A DNA stretch of 52,535 bases from Bacteroidales bacterium (GCA_029934065.1 JAOZMX010000004.1:1-52535); one strand, 5' to 3'; counted from the first letter of the stretch, positions 8,128-17,843 are shown. The notes: generated by a model from the sequence alone, not told the origin. Translations and numbers: made by a program.

Positions 8128-9018
8128 ATGAAACGTGCAGGTTTTTATTTGATTTATGGTTTGCTGTGGATCATTACCCTGCTGCCGCTTCCGGTTTTGT
8201 ATTGGTTTTCGGACCTCCTCTATCTTTTCATCTACCATATTTTCAGATATCGCCGGGGTGTGGTGGCCGAAAATCTGCGTTATGCTTTTCCCGAAAAATC
8301 TGACCACGAACGGCTAAAGATCGGAAAAGCTTTTTACCATTACTTCTGCGACTTTATTTTCGAAGCCTTCAAACCGCTACACTTTAGCAAATCCAACCTC
8401 AGCAAACGCTTTGTCTATCTCAACCCCGAAGTTTTGAACCGTTACCACGAAAAAAAACAGAGCGTCGTCCTCATCTCGGGACATTACGGAAACTGGGAAT
8501 GGCTTATCAACATCGAAAATTACATTCAACATAAATTTCTGGCCATTTACAAACCCCTGTCCGATAAAAATTTCGACCGGTTGATAAAAAATATCAGGGA
8601 GAAATACAGGAAAAATGGCAAGATGGTAGCCATGGACGACATTTACAGGGAGATTCTGAAAAATGAAAGAGAAGGCCAGCTCATCATCACATGGTTTTTA
8701 GGTGATCAGGCTCCCCCGAAAGATTACCCGTTATGGATTGAATTTATGAACCGCGAAACACCATTTTATGCAGGTCCCGAAAAAATTGCCAGAAAATTCG
8801 GCCATGCCGTTGTTTTTATGAACATCCAAAAAGTGAAGCGTGGTCATTATGAAGTGGAATTCATTCCCTTGTTTGACGATCCGAAAAAGACGCATGAGAA
8901 CGAAATTACCCAAAAGCACGTGAAAGTTCTGGAAAATATCATCCGGAAAGAACCGGCCTACTGGCTTTGGTCGCACCGCCGATGGAAACATCAGCGACAA
9001 AAAATGGGCAGTAATTGA
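8128..9018 (+). CDS. LpxL/HtrB-type lipid A acyltransferase
   Basis: This is a 296-residue protein with one N-terminal membrane segment (about residues 7-38), followed by the lysophospholipid acyltransferase fold. The HX4(D/E) catalytic motif is HYGNWE at residues 119-124, and a GDQAPP segment lies near residue 192. The end (PAYWLWSHRRWKH) is the conserved LpxL family tail. It adds a secondary acyl chain to lipid A precursors on the inner face of the inner membrane; the acyl donor and position are not predictable. The gene starts 9 bases after upp and is likely co-transcribed with it. Confidence 0.88.
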   Translation: MKRAGFYLIYGLLWIITLLPLPVLYWFSDLLYLFIYHIFRYRRGVVAENLRYAFPEKSDHERLKIGKAFYHYFCDFIFEAFKPLHFSKSNLSKRFVYLNPEVLNRYHEKKQSVVLISGHYGNWEWLINIENYIQHKFLAIYKPLSDKNFDRLIKNIREKYRKNGKMVAMDDIYREILKNEREGQLIITWFLGDQAPPKDYPLWIEFMNRETPFYAGPEKIARKFGHAVVFMNIQKVKRGHYEVEFIPLFDDPKKTHENEITQKHVKVLENIIRKEPAYWLWSHRRWKHQRQKMGSN

Positions 9019-9087
9019 AAACATTTTTTAGCTGCTATCATAATATTTTTTAATTTCACGGCTTAATCTTATTAAACATTGATATTG

Positions 9088-10332
9088 ATGAAAAGCCAGC
9101 TTATCTTTGAAAACATCCGGATATCATTCGAAGCCATCAGAAGTCACATGCTCAGGTCGGTGCTTACGGTGCTGATCATTGCTTTCGGCATCATGGCCAT
9201 TGTGGGTATTTTTACCGCCATCAGTGCCCTGGAACACAGCCTGGCGGAAAATCTGATGATGATGGGATCGAATACTTTTATGATCAAAAACAGAAGTTCC
9301 CGCATCCAGATCGGACATAAAGTAAAAAGGGCAAAATATTATCAACCCATTCGTTTCAAAGAGGCCATGGCTTTCAAAGAACAATTTGCATTTCCGTGCA
9401 AAGTGTCGGTGTTCACCTATGCCACCGGTACTGCCACGCTGAAATATAAATCTGAAAAAACCAATCCCAATATTTTGGTCATCGGCACAGATGAAAATTA
9501 CATTGAGACCTCGGGAAACGAGATCGCACAGGGGCGGAACTTTTCACCCAACGAGGTCTATTCCGGAGCACATGTTGCCGTTATCGGTAGCGAAATTGCC
9601 CGGAATCTTTTCAAAGGAAAAACCGACCCCATCGGAAAGATCATTTCCATCGGCGGCGGAAAATACCGGGTGATCGGTGTGATCAAAGAAAAAGGTGCCG
9701 GCATGGGGTTCACGCCCGACCGGCATTGCCTGTTGCCCATCAACAATGCCAGACAGTATTTTTCCTATCCCAACATGTCGTTCACCATCAATGTAATGCC
9801 CGATGATGTTTCGGCGGTGGATGCCGCCGTGGGCGAAGCAACGGGGCTGTTCAGGATCATCCGGAAAAACAAATTGTGGGAAGAAAATGATTTTGAGATT
9901 TCCAAAAGCGATCAACTTATCAAGATGATCTTTGAAAATACAGCCAAGATCAAATCGGCGGCCATGTGGATCGGCATCATCACTATCCTGGGAGCAGCCA
10001 TTGGATTGATGAACATCATGCTGGTGTCGGTGACGGAGCGTACGCGGGAAATCGGTATCCGGAAATCCATCGGTGCCACGCAACTCACCATCCGCAATCA
10101 GTTTTTGATCGAGTCCATAGTGATTGCACAAATCGGCGGCCTTTTCGGAATCGTCCTCGGCATTCTCATCGGAAACGTCGTTTCCATCCTGCTTCATTCC
10201 AATTTTATCATCCCGTGGCTGTGGGTGTTTGTGGGCATTGCAATTTGTTTTGTGGTAGCACTGCTTTCAGGTATCATCCCTGCACAAAAAGCCGCCAGAC
10301 TTGATCCCATCGAAGCCTTGCGATATGAGTAA
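9088..10332 (+). CDS. MacB/FtsX-type ABC transporter permease
   Basis: From ATG 9088 the protein has 414 residues. One membrane segment lies near residues 22-45, followed by a MacB-type periplasmic core domain (about 50-260) and three C-terminal membrane segments (about 290-405). The family ending [15 protein letters not shown] is present. Such permeases work with a separate ATPase (LolD/MacB-like) and often a membrane-fusion protein, moving lipoproteins, peptides or drugs. No partner gene is adjacent, so the substrate is unknown. An in-frame TTG at 9079 exists, but ATG 9088 fits the family N-terminus better. Confidence 0.9.
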   Translation: MKSQLIFENIRISFEAIRSHMLRSVLTVLIIAFGIMAIVGIFTAISALEHSLAENLMMMGSNTFMIKNRSSRIQIGHKVKRAKYYQPIRFKEAMAFKEQFAFPCKVSVFTYATGTATLKYKSEKTNPNILVIGTDENYIETSGNEIAQGRNFSPNEVYSGAHVAVIGSEIARNLFKGKTDPIGKIISIGGGKYRVIGVIKEKGAGMGFTPDRHCLLPINNARQYFSYPNMSFTINVMPDDVSAVDAAVGEATGLFRIIRKNKLWEENDFEISKSDQLIKMIFENTAKIKSAAMWIGIITILGAAIGLMNIMLVSVTERTREIGIRKSIGATQLTIRNQFLIESIVIAQIGGLFGIVLGILIGNVVSILLHSNFIIPWLWVFVGIAICFVVALLSGIIPAQKAARLDPIEALRYE

Positions 10333-10387
10333 AATAAAACAAGTCGTTTCTGAAATCAGGTAAAAATCGTAATTGACAACGGGAAAT

Positions 10388-11536
10388 ATGACGGGAATTA
10401 TTCTTGCCGGCGGAAAAAGTACACGGATGGGCAGCGAAAAGGGACTGATCCCCTTTCGCGGGAAACCGATGATCGAATATGCGGTAGATGTTTTAAGACC
10501 TTTTTGTGATGAAATACTCATTTCGGCCAATACTTCTTCCTTTGATTATCTGGGATTCGACGTTGTAAAAGATATCTTTCCTCACTCGGGCCCCATGGGA
10601 GGTATCTATACCGGATTGACGAAATCAATATCGGATAAAAATTTTGTGCTTTCCTGCGACATTCCCCTGATTGATCAAAATACCATCCGGCTGTTGATGG
10701 AGATGGCGGAAGGATGCGATGTCACCGTTCCCTGGCACGGAGACAATTTGTTTGAACCGCTTTGCGCAATCTATCACAAGAGCGTACTTCCGGTTATGGA
10801 ACAACAAATGCGGGCAGGCAACTTCAAACTGCCGGACATGTTCAAAAAGATCAATTTATGCAAGATCAAAACAGGAACCAATAACGGCATTAACGCGGAG
10901 CTTTTTTTTAATGTCAACTCGAAAGAAGATTTGATGCAACTGGAAAAGAAAGGGATTGCGGAACCGGATGCCCCGAGAGCCGGTACAATATCAACAGTGG
11001 AACATTTGCCGAATTTATTACTGATCGCCGGCGCAGGCCGCAATACGGGCAAAACCACCCTTGCCTGTGCAATCATCCGGCAAATATCACGGGGAAATAA
11101 AGTGGCAGCTATCAAAATTTCGCCGCACCCTCATCGTCAAAACCCACAACAAAAGATCATTGAAGAAACCTCCCGCTATATGATCATAGAAGAAACCGAC
11201 AAGCACACTGCGAAAGACAGCTCACGAATGTTGCGGGCCGGAGCCCACCGGGTGTATTACCTTCAAAGCACGGACCGCCATATCCGGATGCCGTTCAATA
11301 AAATAATGGAAATGATCCCGTCCGGCACTGCCGTTGTTTGCGAGTCGGGAGCATTGCTCAATGAGGTCAGGCCCGGCCTTTTCCTGATGCTGAACCGCAA
11401 AGGAGAAAGCACCGTCAGGAAAGGGATTGATCAACTCCCCTACCCGCCCGACCAAAGAATCGTTTTCGACGGGAAGGATTTTGATGCGGATATCACCAAA
11501 ATAAGTTTCCGCAACGATAAGTGGTATTACGAATGA
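10388..11536 (+). CDS. MobA-MobB fusion (molybdenum cofactor guanylyltransferase plus GTP-binding domain)
   Basis: From ATG 10388 the protein has 382 residues. Residues 1 to about 190 are a MobA nucleotidyltransferase with LAGGKSTRMGSEKG at 6-19 and an SCDIPLI segment near 89-95 holding the metal-binding Asp. Residues about 205-382 are a MobB-like P-loop domain with GAGRNTGKTT at 215-224 and an AKDSSRMLRAGA segment. MobA joins GMP to molybdopterin; MobB is an accessory GTP-binding protein that is usually separate. tatC follows on the same strand after 154 bases, which fits export of folded molybdoenzymes by Tat, but no molybdoenzyme gene is in the window. The ORF opens at a TTG at 10373; ATG 10388 aligns with the MobA start. 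Confidence 0.85.
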   Translation: MTGIILAGGKSTRMGSEKGLIPFRGKPMIEYAVDVLRPFCDEILISANTSSFDYLGFDVVKDIFPHSGPMGGIYTGLTKSISDKNFVLSCDIPLIDQNTIRLLMEMAEGCDVTVPWHGDNLFEPLCAIYHKSVLPVMEQQMRAGNFKLPDMFKKINLCKIKTGTNNGINAELFFNVNSKEDLMQLEKKGIAEPDAPRAGTISTVEHLPNLLLIAGAGRNTGKTTLACAIIRQISRGNKVAAIKISPHPHRQNPQQKIIEETSRYMIIEETDKHTAKDSSRMLRAGAHRVYYLQSTDRHIRMPFNKIMEMIPSGTAVVCESGALLNEVRPGLFLMLNRKGESTVRKGIDQLPYPPDQRIVFDGKDFDADITKISFRNDKWYYE

Positions 11537-11690
11537 TAAATTTCAACAAGCCGCACTCAAATCAGTGAATAATGCGGAAACAAGCCAAATTGCAACCGGA
11601 AGTAAAGATTTTTCGGGAAACACATCTTTGGAATCATTAATTTTGGCACCGGAAAATGATTCAAATAACACATGAACCAAGGTATCTGAC

Positions 11691-12542
11691 ATGCCGGAAG
11701 TGATTACAACCAAGCCTGCAAACAAGCCACCACCCAAGCGGAAGGAGCCGAAAATGCGCAATTTCTGGGAACACCTTGAAAAGTTGCGCCGGCACCTTAT
11801 CAGGGCACTGACGGCCATGGTACTGTTTTCCGTTCTCGCATTTCTGAACCGGCATTTTATTTTCGACACAATTCTCCTCTCGCCACGCAATCCCGGTTTT
11901 CCTACCAATGTCTTCCTGTGCAATATCGGCAAACTGCTAAATGTCGAATCCCTGTGTTTCAATACCGAAGCGCTCAAGATCATCAACGTCAGCATGTCGG
12001 GACAGTTTCTTACGCACCTTTATGTTTCGTTCATTGCCGGAACCATCGTGGCATTTCCCTATGTGCTTTATGAAATATGGAATTATGTAGCAGGTATATT
12101 GAAAGTCAGAACAACCAAAGCTGCCGTTCTTCCGGTAGTGGGTGGGACAGTACTGTTTGCCTCCGGTGTAGTGTTCAGTTATTTTTTAATTGTTCCGCTG
12201 ACGGTAAACTTTCTGGGGAGCTATCATGTGAGCGGCGAAGTGCAGAACAGTATCACATTGAGTTCCTACATCGGAACGGTATCTTCCCTTGTGCTCGGCG
12301 TGGGAATTGTCTTTGAGCTGCCCATCGTGATGTACCTTCTTGCCAGACAGGGGCTTGTAACACCGGAGTTTCTCAAAACCAAAAGAAAATATACCATCGT
12401 GATACTGCTCACCATCTCGGCCATCATTACACCGCCGGACATTATCAGTCAGATCATGGTATGTCTGCCTTTGATTTTGCTTTACGAGATCAGTATCATG
12501 GTTGCTTCGGTGGCAGGCAGAAAAAGCGAATCTTCCGTATAA
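11691..12542 (+). CDS. tatC: twin-arginine translocase subunit TatC
   Basis: This is a 283-residue integral membrane protein with about six membrane helices. The N-terminal FWEHLEKLRRHLIRAL segment is the conserved TatC cytoplasmic start, and FPYVLYEIWNYVAGIL matches the conserved region after the second helix. A Bacteroidota-type insertion of about 45 residues lies in the first periplasmic loop (NPGFPTNVFLCNIGKLL and following, with two Cys). TatC recognises twin-arginine signal peptides and forms the core receptor of the translocase. No tatA/tatB is adjacent. The gene ends 3 bases from a convergent minus-strand gene, with no room for a terminator between them. Confidence 0.95.
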   Translation: MPEVITTKPANKPPPKRKEPKMRNFWEHLEKLRRHLIRALTAMVLFSVLAFLNRHFIFDTILLSPRNPGFPTNVFLCNIGKLLNVESLCFNTEALKIINVSMSGQFLTHLYVSFIAGTIVAFPYVLYEIWNYVAGILKVRTTKAAVLPVVGGTVLFASGVVFSYFLIVPLTVNFLGSYHVSGEVQNSITLSSYIGTVSSLVLGVGIVFELPIVMYLLARQGLVTPEFLKTKRKYTIVILLTISAIITPPDIISQIMVCLPLILLYEISIMVASVAGRKSESSV

Positions 12543-12545
12543 ATA

Positions 12546-13094
12546 TCAAAGCAATCCGGCGTGGCGCAACAATTCTGCAAAATCGGGATCTTTGCTGGCT
12601 TGTTGCTTGCTGATCATTTCAAGTTTTGTTACACGTTCTTCGAGACTCATGGTTTTGGTTTGAACCGGATTGAGTGCGGTTCGTCTGTCCCACACGATAT
12701 ATCCGAACAGGAACAGCATGATGGCAATCAATATCCCAAATCCCCAGTAAAGGGTTTCGATCTTGGATTCAAGGGCTTCAAATCTTTGATCTATCGCTTC
12801 AAACCTTTGATCTATTGCAACAAATCTTTGATCTATTGCAACAAATCTTTGGTCAATAGCAACAAACCCTTGATCAACTGCCTCAAACCGTGCATTCATT
12901 TCATTCCGAAGCGATTCCATTTCATTCCGGAGAGAGCCTATTTTCGTTGACATTTCTTCCCTTAAAGCATCCACTTTTTCTTCGGTACGCATGATCCTGT
13001 CGCGATCCTCCAGTGTGAAAGGAACCTCGTGAGATTGTGCGAAAATTTGAACAATCAGCAAAGAAAAAATAATGATCAAAAAAAACTTTTTCAT
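12546..13094 (-). CDS. secreted or membrane coiled-coil protein with heptad repeats
   Basis: This is a 182-residue protein of unknown function. Residues 1-19 form a signal peptide, residues about 30-115 a long coiled coil, and a membrane segment lies at about 116-135 followed by a second short helical region. The coiled coil contains five near-identical 7-residue units of the type RFVAIDQ, encoded by a 21-bp tandem repeat at 12778-12882. The layout resembles small DUF1640-like coiled-coil proteins, but I cannot assign a family. It is transcribed alone from a TAnnTTTG promoter at 13118-13125. Confidence 0.7.
   Translation of the reverse strand: MKKFFLIIIFSLLIVQIFAQSHEVPFTLEDRDRIMRTEEKVDALREEMSTKIGSLRNEMESLRNEMNARFEAVDQGFVAIDQRFVAIDQRFVAIDQRFEAIDQRFEALESKIETLYWGFGILIAIMLFLFGYIVWDRRTALNPVQTKTMSLEERVTKLEMISKQQASKDPDFAELLRHAGLL
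12778..12882. repeat. 21-bp tandem repeat, five units, inside a coiled-coil gene
   Basis: Five consecutive 21-base units encode the heptad RFxAIDQ or variants. Units two to four are nearly identical at DNA level and the outer ones have diverged. Copy number could change by slippage without losing the frame. Confidence 0.85.
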
Positions 13095-13117
13095 TTTAGC
13101 GAAAGCTTATTACCCTG

Positions 13118-13125
13118 CAAAGGTA
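13118..13125 (-). promoter_or_regulatory. Bacteroidota -7 promoter element of the coiled-coil gene
   Basis: On the minus strand this reads TACCTTTG, matching TAnnTTTG, 23 bases before the start codon at 13094. Confidence 0.55.
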
Positions 13126-13145
13126 AAAAATATTTTAATCAAATC

Positions 13146-15227
13146 CTAATACGATCCGTTGTATTTTCTGATAAACCATTCGGTGGCAAGCAGTCCCAGT
13201 ATCAATAGCAGCACCCAGGGAATGTTGACAAGGTCTTTGTATCTTTTCTCGGTATAGGTGATTGTTTTGATATCCTCTCTCTTTTTCAGGATTTCGGGGA
13301 ATGCATCCATTTCCTGCAGCTGCAACATTTTTCCGTCGTGTTTTACCGCCAACTGATAAAGCAGCGTATGATCGGCAATCGTGTTCACCAGTTCGATATT
13401 CAAAGGTGAAACGGTAAATTCGCCGCTGACGGTATAGAGCATGTCACCCACTCTTACTTTGGCTTTGTAGGTATAATTGTCCACAGGCAACACCCCGGCA
13501 TTCAAATGGTAGGCATCGGCTGTTTTTGAGAAAACATAGTCGAAATTCTTTCCCTGACTGTTGGTGATCTTCATCTCAACTTCCGGTTCGTTGACCGGTT
13601 CGTAACTCTGATTATAGACCTCGGCATCAAACTCAACCGGCTGGTTCTCCATAAAATTGTTCTCACCCGTAATCCTGAAAAAACTCTTGTTCACCTTCAC
13701 CGACAGAAACTGCACCATTTTGGTGATCAATTCATTGAAAGCATCATGATTTCCGGTCTTAAGATAATCTTCCAGACGCCAGCGCCAGATGCCTTCACCT
13801 GCTATTACCCCGGATTTTTCGTTCAGGGTCTGACTGAACAGCACCAACGGATAATTGGTAACGAGAGATTGAATCTTTTGATAAAACAAGGCATTGGCCG
13901 AGGTCAGGACTTTATATTCACCGAAAGGAGCAATCAAAGGCGGAAAATTATCTGCTGCATTTCTGATCTTGTCATCAATGGTAAATAATGCAAAATCCTC
14001 GTTAAGCACAGGCACCGCTTCATTAAAGCTGTTCTCTTCGGCCATGATGCGTATCCCGGCTTCCTGGCGGTTGAACGCCGTAAAATCGGATTGCGAACCG
14101 AGAATGTAAAGCACCGGTATTTTATTTTTTTTGGCAGCGGCAATGACATTGGCCGCCATTTTTCCTTTGCCGGGCAACTGATGCAGGATCAAAAGATTGT
14201 ATTCTCCGACCTGACCGGTGAATTTGTTGACGGGGAAATAATCCACCTGATAATTGAAATTGCTTTCGATGGCCTCGCGTATGGCGGCAATGTCGGGATG
14301 AGGTGATAAAGAGAGCATCAAAACTTTTTGTTTCGAATCAAGCACATCAATAAAGATGTCCTGAACATTGTTGGCCGTGCTGATCTCATTTTCCAATGCA
14401 GCGATGCGGATGCGGTAGCGCTGCAGTCCTTCCTTTTTGGCATCAAGCCGAATGCGAATGGTTTGCGAAAAATTATCATCGGGGATGGAGAGATTTTGGG
14501 AAAAGACCGTTCCTTGCCCGTCGGTGACGGTCAATACGCTTTTCATCCCACCGCAAAGATGTGCTCCGATCTTCACTTCAACGGGGAACGAATTGCCCAG
14601 GTAAGCCATACGGTTGAAGTTCACCTTCCGGATAAAAATATCCTTTTGTACCGCCGTATCGCCAAGGGCCAAAGTATAAACCGGAAATTTTATCGCCGCG
14701 GAAGCATACAGCGGGTTAAGACCTTTGTTATACAATCCGTCGCTGGCCAGCAACATCGCTCCTACGTTACGGTTTGAATAGTTGGTGAGCAATTCGTCGA
14801 AAAGCGATGAAATGTCGGTTTGCCTTTCGGCAAACGAAAAATCAACATCCGGACGAACCTTATCACCGAATGAATAGATGCGTACCTGATAATCCTTCTC
14901 CAGTTGATTGGCCAATTTTCTGAAGCGCCCGGGATACTCCTTGCGGTAATAAGCCGAGTCCTTACCGATGAGCAACGACCGGGAGTTATCCTGTGCCAGA
15001 ATGATAACGGGCTTTTCGGTTGTGGTAAAGACACTCTTCAGCAAAGGATTCAACAGTAAAAAAGCGATCACAGCTATGGTTACCGCCCTGAACACCGCCA
15101 ACATCCGTTTCAGTGACAGCGGGAGGTCTCCCGACCTCTCCCGGTAATAAAGAATGGCGGCATAAGCAACACCAAGGAGGATGCAAACAATAACCCACCA
15201 GCCCGGATATTCTGTTACGATATTCAA
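13146..15227 (-). CDS. large membrane protein with VWA-like domain (uncharacterised)
   Basis: This is a 693-residue protein. Two N-terminal membrane segments (about residues 10-27 and 42-62) and one C-terminal segment (about 668-686) flank a large exposed region. Directly after the second segment, residues 80-84 read DNSRS, the D-x-S-x-S MIDAS metal site of von Willebrand A domains, followed by the rest of a VWA-like fold to about 260. A middle part (about 300-500) resembles the glutamine amidotransferase-like domain seen in such proteins, and a beta-rich region follows at about 510-640. Similar proteins occur near BatA-type genes in Bacteroidota, but no MoxR or Bat neighbours are seen here. 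The function is unknown; a scaffold or adhesion-like role in the envelope is a guess. Confidence 0.75.
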   Translation of the reverse strand: MNIVTEYPGWWVIVCILLGVAYAAILYYRERSGDLPLSLKRMLAVFRAVTIAVIAFLLLNPLLKSVFTTTEKPVIILAQDNSRSLLIGKDSAYYRKEYPGRFRKLANQLEKDYQVRIYSFGDKVRPDVDFSFAERQTDISSLFDELLTNYSNRNVGAMLLASDGLYNKGLNPLYASAAIKFPVYTLALGDTAVQKDIFIRKVNFNRMAYLGNSFPVEVKIGAHLCGGMKSVLTVTDGQGTVFSQNLSIPDDNFSQTIRIRLDAKKEGLQRYRIRIAALENEISTANNVQDIFIDVLDSKQKVLMLSLSPHPDIAAIREAIESNFNYQVDYFPVNKFTGQVGEYNLLILHQLPGKGKMAANVIAAAKKNKIPVLYILGSQSDFTAFNRQEAGIRIMAEENSFNEAVPVLNEDFALFTIDDKIRNAADNFPPLIAPFGEYKVLTSANALFYQKIQSLVTNYPLVLFSQTLNEKSGVIAGEGIWRWRLEDYLKTGNHDAFNELITKMVQFLSVKVNKSFFRITGENNFMENQPVEFDAEVYNQSYEPVNEPEVEMKITNSQGKNFDYVFSKTADAYHLNAGVLPVDNYTYKAKVRVGDMLYTVSGEFTVSPLNIELVNTIADHTLLYQLAVKHDGKMLQLQEMDAFPEILKKREDIKTITYTEKRYKDLVNIPWVLLLILGLLATEWFIRKYNGSY

Positions 15228-15342
15228 TTCACCACCTCCACTCTTATCTTACATTTTTAGTTTTTTCCAATTGTATTCACCATTTTCCCTGCCGTACCTT
15301 CTTCAAATCCCAACGCCATTCATCCTTTGATTGCAAAGTCTG

Positions 15343-16089
15343 TTAAGTGTTCATTCCTCCACAAACCTGAATTACCTGTCCGGTAACATAGGACGACAAA
15401 TCGGAGGCAAGAAAAACGGCCACATTGGCAACATCTTCAGGTTTTCCGGCTCGGCGCAAAGGAATATTTTTGATCCATTCTTCTCTTACATCTTCGGCCA
15501 GCTTGCTGGTCATGGCCGTTTCGATAAATCCCGGTGCAATGGCATTGCATCGAATGCTGCGTGAGCCAAGCTCCTGTGCGATGGACTTTGTAAATCCTAT
15601 CAAACCGGCTTTTGAGGCCGAGTAGTTGGATTGTCCGGCATTACCTGAAACGCCTACCACCGAGCTCATGTTGATGATCGAACCGCTGCGCTGCCGGAGC
15701 ATGCTGCGCTGAATGGCCTTTGTCATGTTGAAAACCGACTTCAGGTTCACTTTGATCACCAGATCCCAATCCTGTTCACTCATGCGCATCAACAACTGAT
15801 CCCGTGTGATGCCGGCATTGTTGACCAGGATATCCACTTTTCCAAAATCGTTCAGCACCTCTTCGACCAGTTTTTCGCTGCCTTCAAAGGAACTGGCATC
15901 CGAAGCATAGGCTTTCGCTTTAACTCCCATAGCTTTCAGCTCTTCCAGCAACGATTCGGCATCATCGTCAACTTTCAAATCGGTAAATGCAATATCCGCA
16001 CCCTGTGCTGCATACGCCAGAACGATGGATCTGCCAATGCCTCTTGCGGCACCGGTAACCAGTGCTGTTTTATTTTCCAATAATTTCAT
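15343..16089 (-). CDS. fabG: 3-oxoacyl-[acyl-carrier-protein] reductase
   Basis: This is a 248-residue SDR. The cofactor motif TGAARGIG is at 12-19, NNAG at 90-93, the catalytic serine at 142/143, Tyr156 and Lys160 in YSASK, and the family end GQVIQVCGGMNT is present. The length and the NYSASKAGLIGFTKS and RCNAIAPGFIETAMT segments are typical of FabG. It reduces beta-ketoacyl-ACP with NADPH in fatty acid elongation. It has its own TAnnTTTG promoter and is not in a fab cluster here, so a specialised paralogue cannot be excluded. Confidence 0.9.
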   Translation of the reverse strand: MKLLENKTALVTGAARGIGRSIVLAYAAQGADIAFTDLKVDDDAESLLEELKAMGVKAKAYASDASSFEGSEKLVEEVLNDFGKVDILVNNAGITRDQLLMRMSEQDWDLVIKVNLKSVFNMTKAIQRSMLRQRSGSIINMSSVVGVSGNAGQSNYSASKAGLIGFTKSIAQELGSRSIRCNAIAPGFIETAMTSKLAEDVREEWIKNIPLRRAGKPEDVANVAVFLASDLSSYVTGQVIQVCGGMNT

Positions 16090-16124
16090 ACGATATTCAA
16101 TATTTTATGTTTGTAAAATTTCGC

Positions 16125-16132
16125 CAAAGATA
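16125..16132 (-). promoter_or_regulatory. Bacteroidota -7 promoter element of fabG
   Basis: On the minus strand this reads TATCTTTG, matching TAnnTTTG, 35 bases before the fabG start codon. No clear -33 element is seen. Confidence 0.5.
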
Positions 16133-16220
16133 ATCAAATCGCCGTTGATACACGCAATTGCAACAACCCACAAGCCCTGCATCAAAACCGCCGGAATGCG
16201 GATAAGTTTATGCGCAAATG

Positions 16221-17843
16221 TTATTTCAGCCCCAACTCCTTGAATTTTTTCCCGTCGTTGATCAATTCAACCGCGCGATGCAAATCGTCGTCCAACTGAT
16301 TGATAACGATAAAATATGCATTTACGCCCCAGAGGTTTCTTGCCAGCAAAGCCTTGATTTGTACTTTGATATCTTCGTCCGGATAATAGTATTTATCGTC
16401 CTTTTTCCGCTCCACCTCTTTTTCTTTGGCAAAGGCCGTAAAGTCGTCATACATCTTGTCGTCAACCACAAAATCTTTTTTAAAACTTTCAACATCGGAG
16501 TATTGCTCATTCAGTGTCTGCCGGTTTTCGTCAAGATATCCCATCACGAACTGATTGAATACCCCTTTTCTCACCAGGTCGATGTAATAATCCGAGAAAC
16601 GTGTGGAGTCGATGGGGATGAACACATCGGGCATGATACCGCCGCCGCCGTAAACCACTCTTCCGTCGTGTGTGAAATATTTCAGGGAATCGGGAAAATG
16701 AATGCTGTCGGGATGGACCAATTCGCCGTGTTCGAGCCGTTTTTTAAAATCCTTGTAATACTCCTCTGCGCCTTCGTCATAAGGTTTTTGAATGCATCTT
16801 CCCGACGGAGTGTAGTACCTTGCCGTTGTCAGCCGTATGACCGATCCGTCAATCAGTCTGAAAGGCCTTTGCACCAAACCCTTACCAAACGATCTGCGAC
16901 CTACGATCAAGCCGCGATCCCAGTCCTGGACAGCTCCGGAAACAATCTCGCTGGCCGATGCCGAAGCTTCGTTGATCAAAACGATCAGTTTTCCGTCTTC
17001 GAAATCACCACTCGATGTTGCGTCAAACTCCTGTTTGGGACTGCGCAAGCCTTCTGTATAAACAATCAGCTTTCCGGAAGTCAAAAACTGATCCGCCAGG
17101 TCGGTGGCCACATTCAAATAGCCGCCCGAGTTTCCGCGCAGATCGAGGATCAGGTTTTTCATGCCCTGTTCACGCAGTTTTGCCATGGATTCGTGAAACT
17201 CCTTCATGGATGTCTTCGAAAATCTCGTCAGCTTAATATATCCTATCTTCGGATCGGCCATGTATGTGGCATCAATGCTGGTCAAAGGAATTTTGTCCCG
17301 TGTGATGGTAAAATCGATCAACTCTTTCATGTGATCACGTTTGATGGAAACGGTCACTTTGGTACCCTTTTTTCCACGCAGATGATCCATCACATATTTG
17401 TTGTTGATCTTTTTACCCGTGGCATCTTCACCGTCAATCTTTACGATTTTATCGCCCGCCATGATGCCGAGTTTTTCGGATGGGCCACCGATGATCGGCG
17501 CTATAACAAGGATGGTATCTTTGTATATCTGAAAGGAAACGCCGATCCCTTCGAAACTGCCAACCAGCGGTTCGTTCACTTTTTCCACTTCTTCTTTGGA
17601 GATGTATGCCGAGTGGGGATCAAGCTCCTTCAGCATCTCAACGATGGCCGATTCAACCAGCTTGGGCGGATCGGTACTGTCAACATAAGCATAGTCAATG
17701 ATCTGCAATGCATTGGCAAATTTCTGTATTGATTTTTGGGTTTCATCCTGGGCATTCAACTTCGGGAACAATGAGACCGAGAAAAAGAGGATCATGGCAC
17801 CCAGCACGAAATTATGCTTTGAAAGGAAGGGTTTAAAATTCAT
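16221..17843 (-). CDS. S41 family C-terminal processing peptidase
   Basis: This is a 540-residue protein with an N-terminal signal or anchor (about residues 10-31). A PDZ domain lies at about 95-180 (FEGIGVSF, LGIMAGDKIVKIDGE). The S41 catalytic core follows, with LDLRGNSGGYL at about 234-243, the catalytic serine within NEASASASE (about 291-299) and the catalytic lysine in SFGKG (Lys321). A C-terminal helical extension of about 150 residues follows. These periplasmic proteases cut proteins from their C-termini and help quality control and maturation of envelope proteins. It is transcribed alone on the minus strand. Confidence 0.93.
   Translation of the reverse strand: MNFKPFLSKHNFVLGAMILFFSVSLFPKLNAQDETQKSIQKFANALQIIDYAYVDSTDPPKLVESAIVEMLKELDPHSAYISKEEVEKVNEPLVGSFEGIGVSFQIYKDTILVIAPIIGGPSEKLGIMAGDKIVKIDGEDATGKKINNKYVMDHLRGKKGTKVTVSIKRDHMKELIDFTITRDKIPLTSIDATYMADPKIGYIKLTRFSKTSMKEFHESMAKLREQGMKNLILDLRGNSGGYLNVATDLADQFLTSGKLIVYTEGLRSPKQEFDATSSGDFEDGKLIVLINEASASASEIVSGAVQDWDRGLIVGRRSFGKGLVQRPFRLIDGSVIRLTTARYYTPSGRCIQKPYDEGAEEYYKDFKKRLEHGELVHPDSIHFPDSLKYFTHDGRVVYGGGGIMPDVFIPIDSTRFSDYYIDLVRKGVFNQFVMGYLDENRQTLNEQYSDVESFKKDFVVDDKMYDDFTAFAKEKEVERKKDDKYYYPDEDIKVQIKALLARNLWGVNAYFIVINQLDDDLHRAVELINDGKKFKELGLK

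Noticed and set aside
11543-11690. Possible tatA or other small gene between mobAB and tatC
   Set aside because: A 47-codon open stretch exists, but it has no good start codon, no membrane segment and no TatA pattern.
16218-17732. 504-codon open frame on the plus strand opposite the S41 protease
   Set aside because: It lies wholly antisense to a gene with clear catalytic motifs and has no recognisable domain or signal; its composition follows from the codon use of the real gene.
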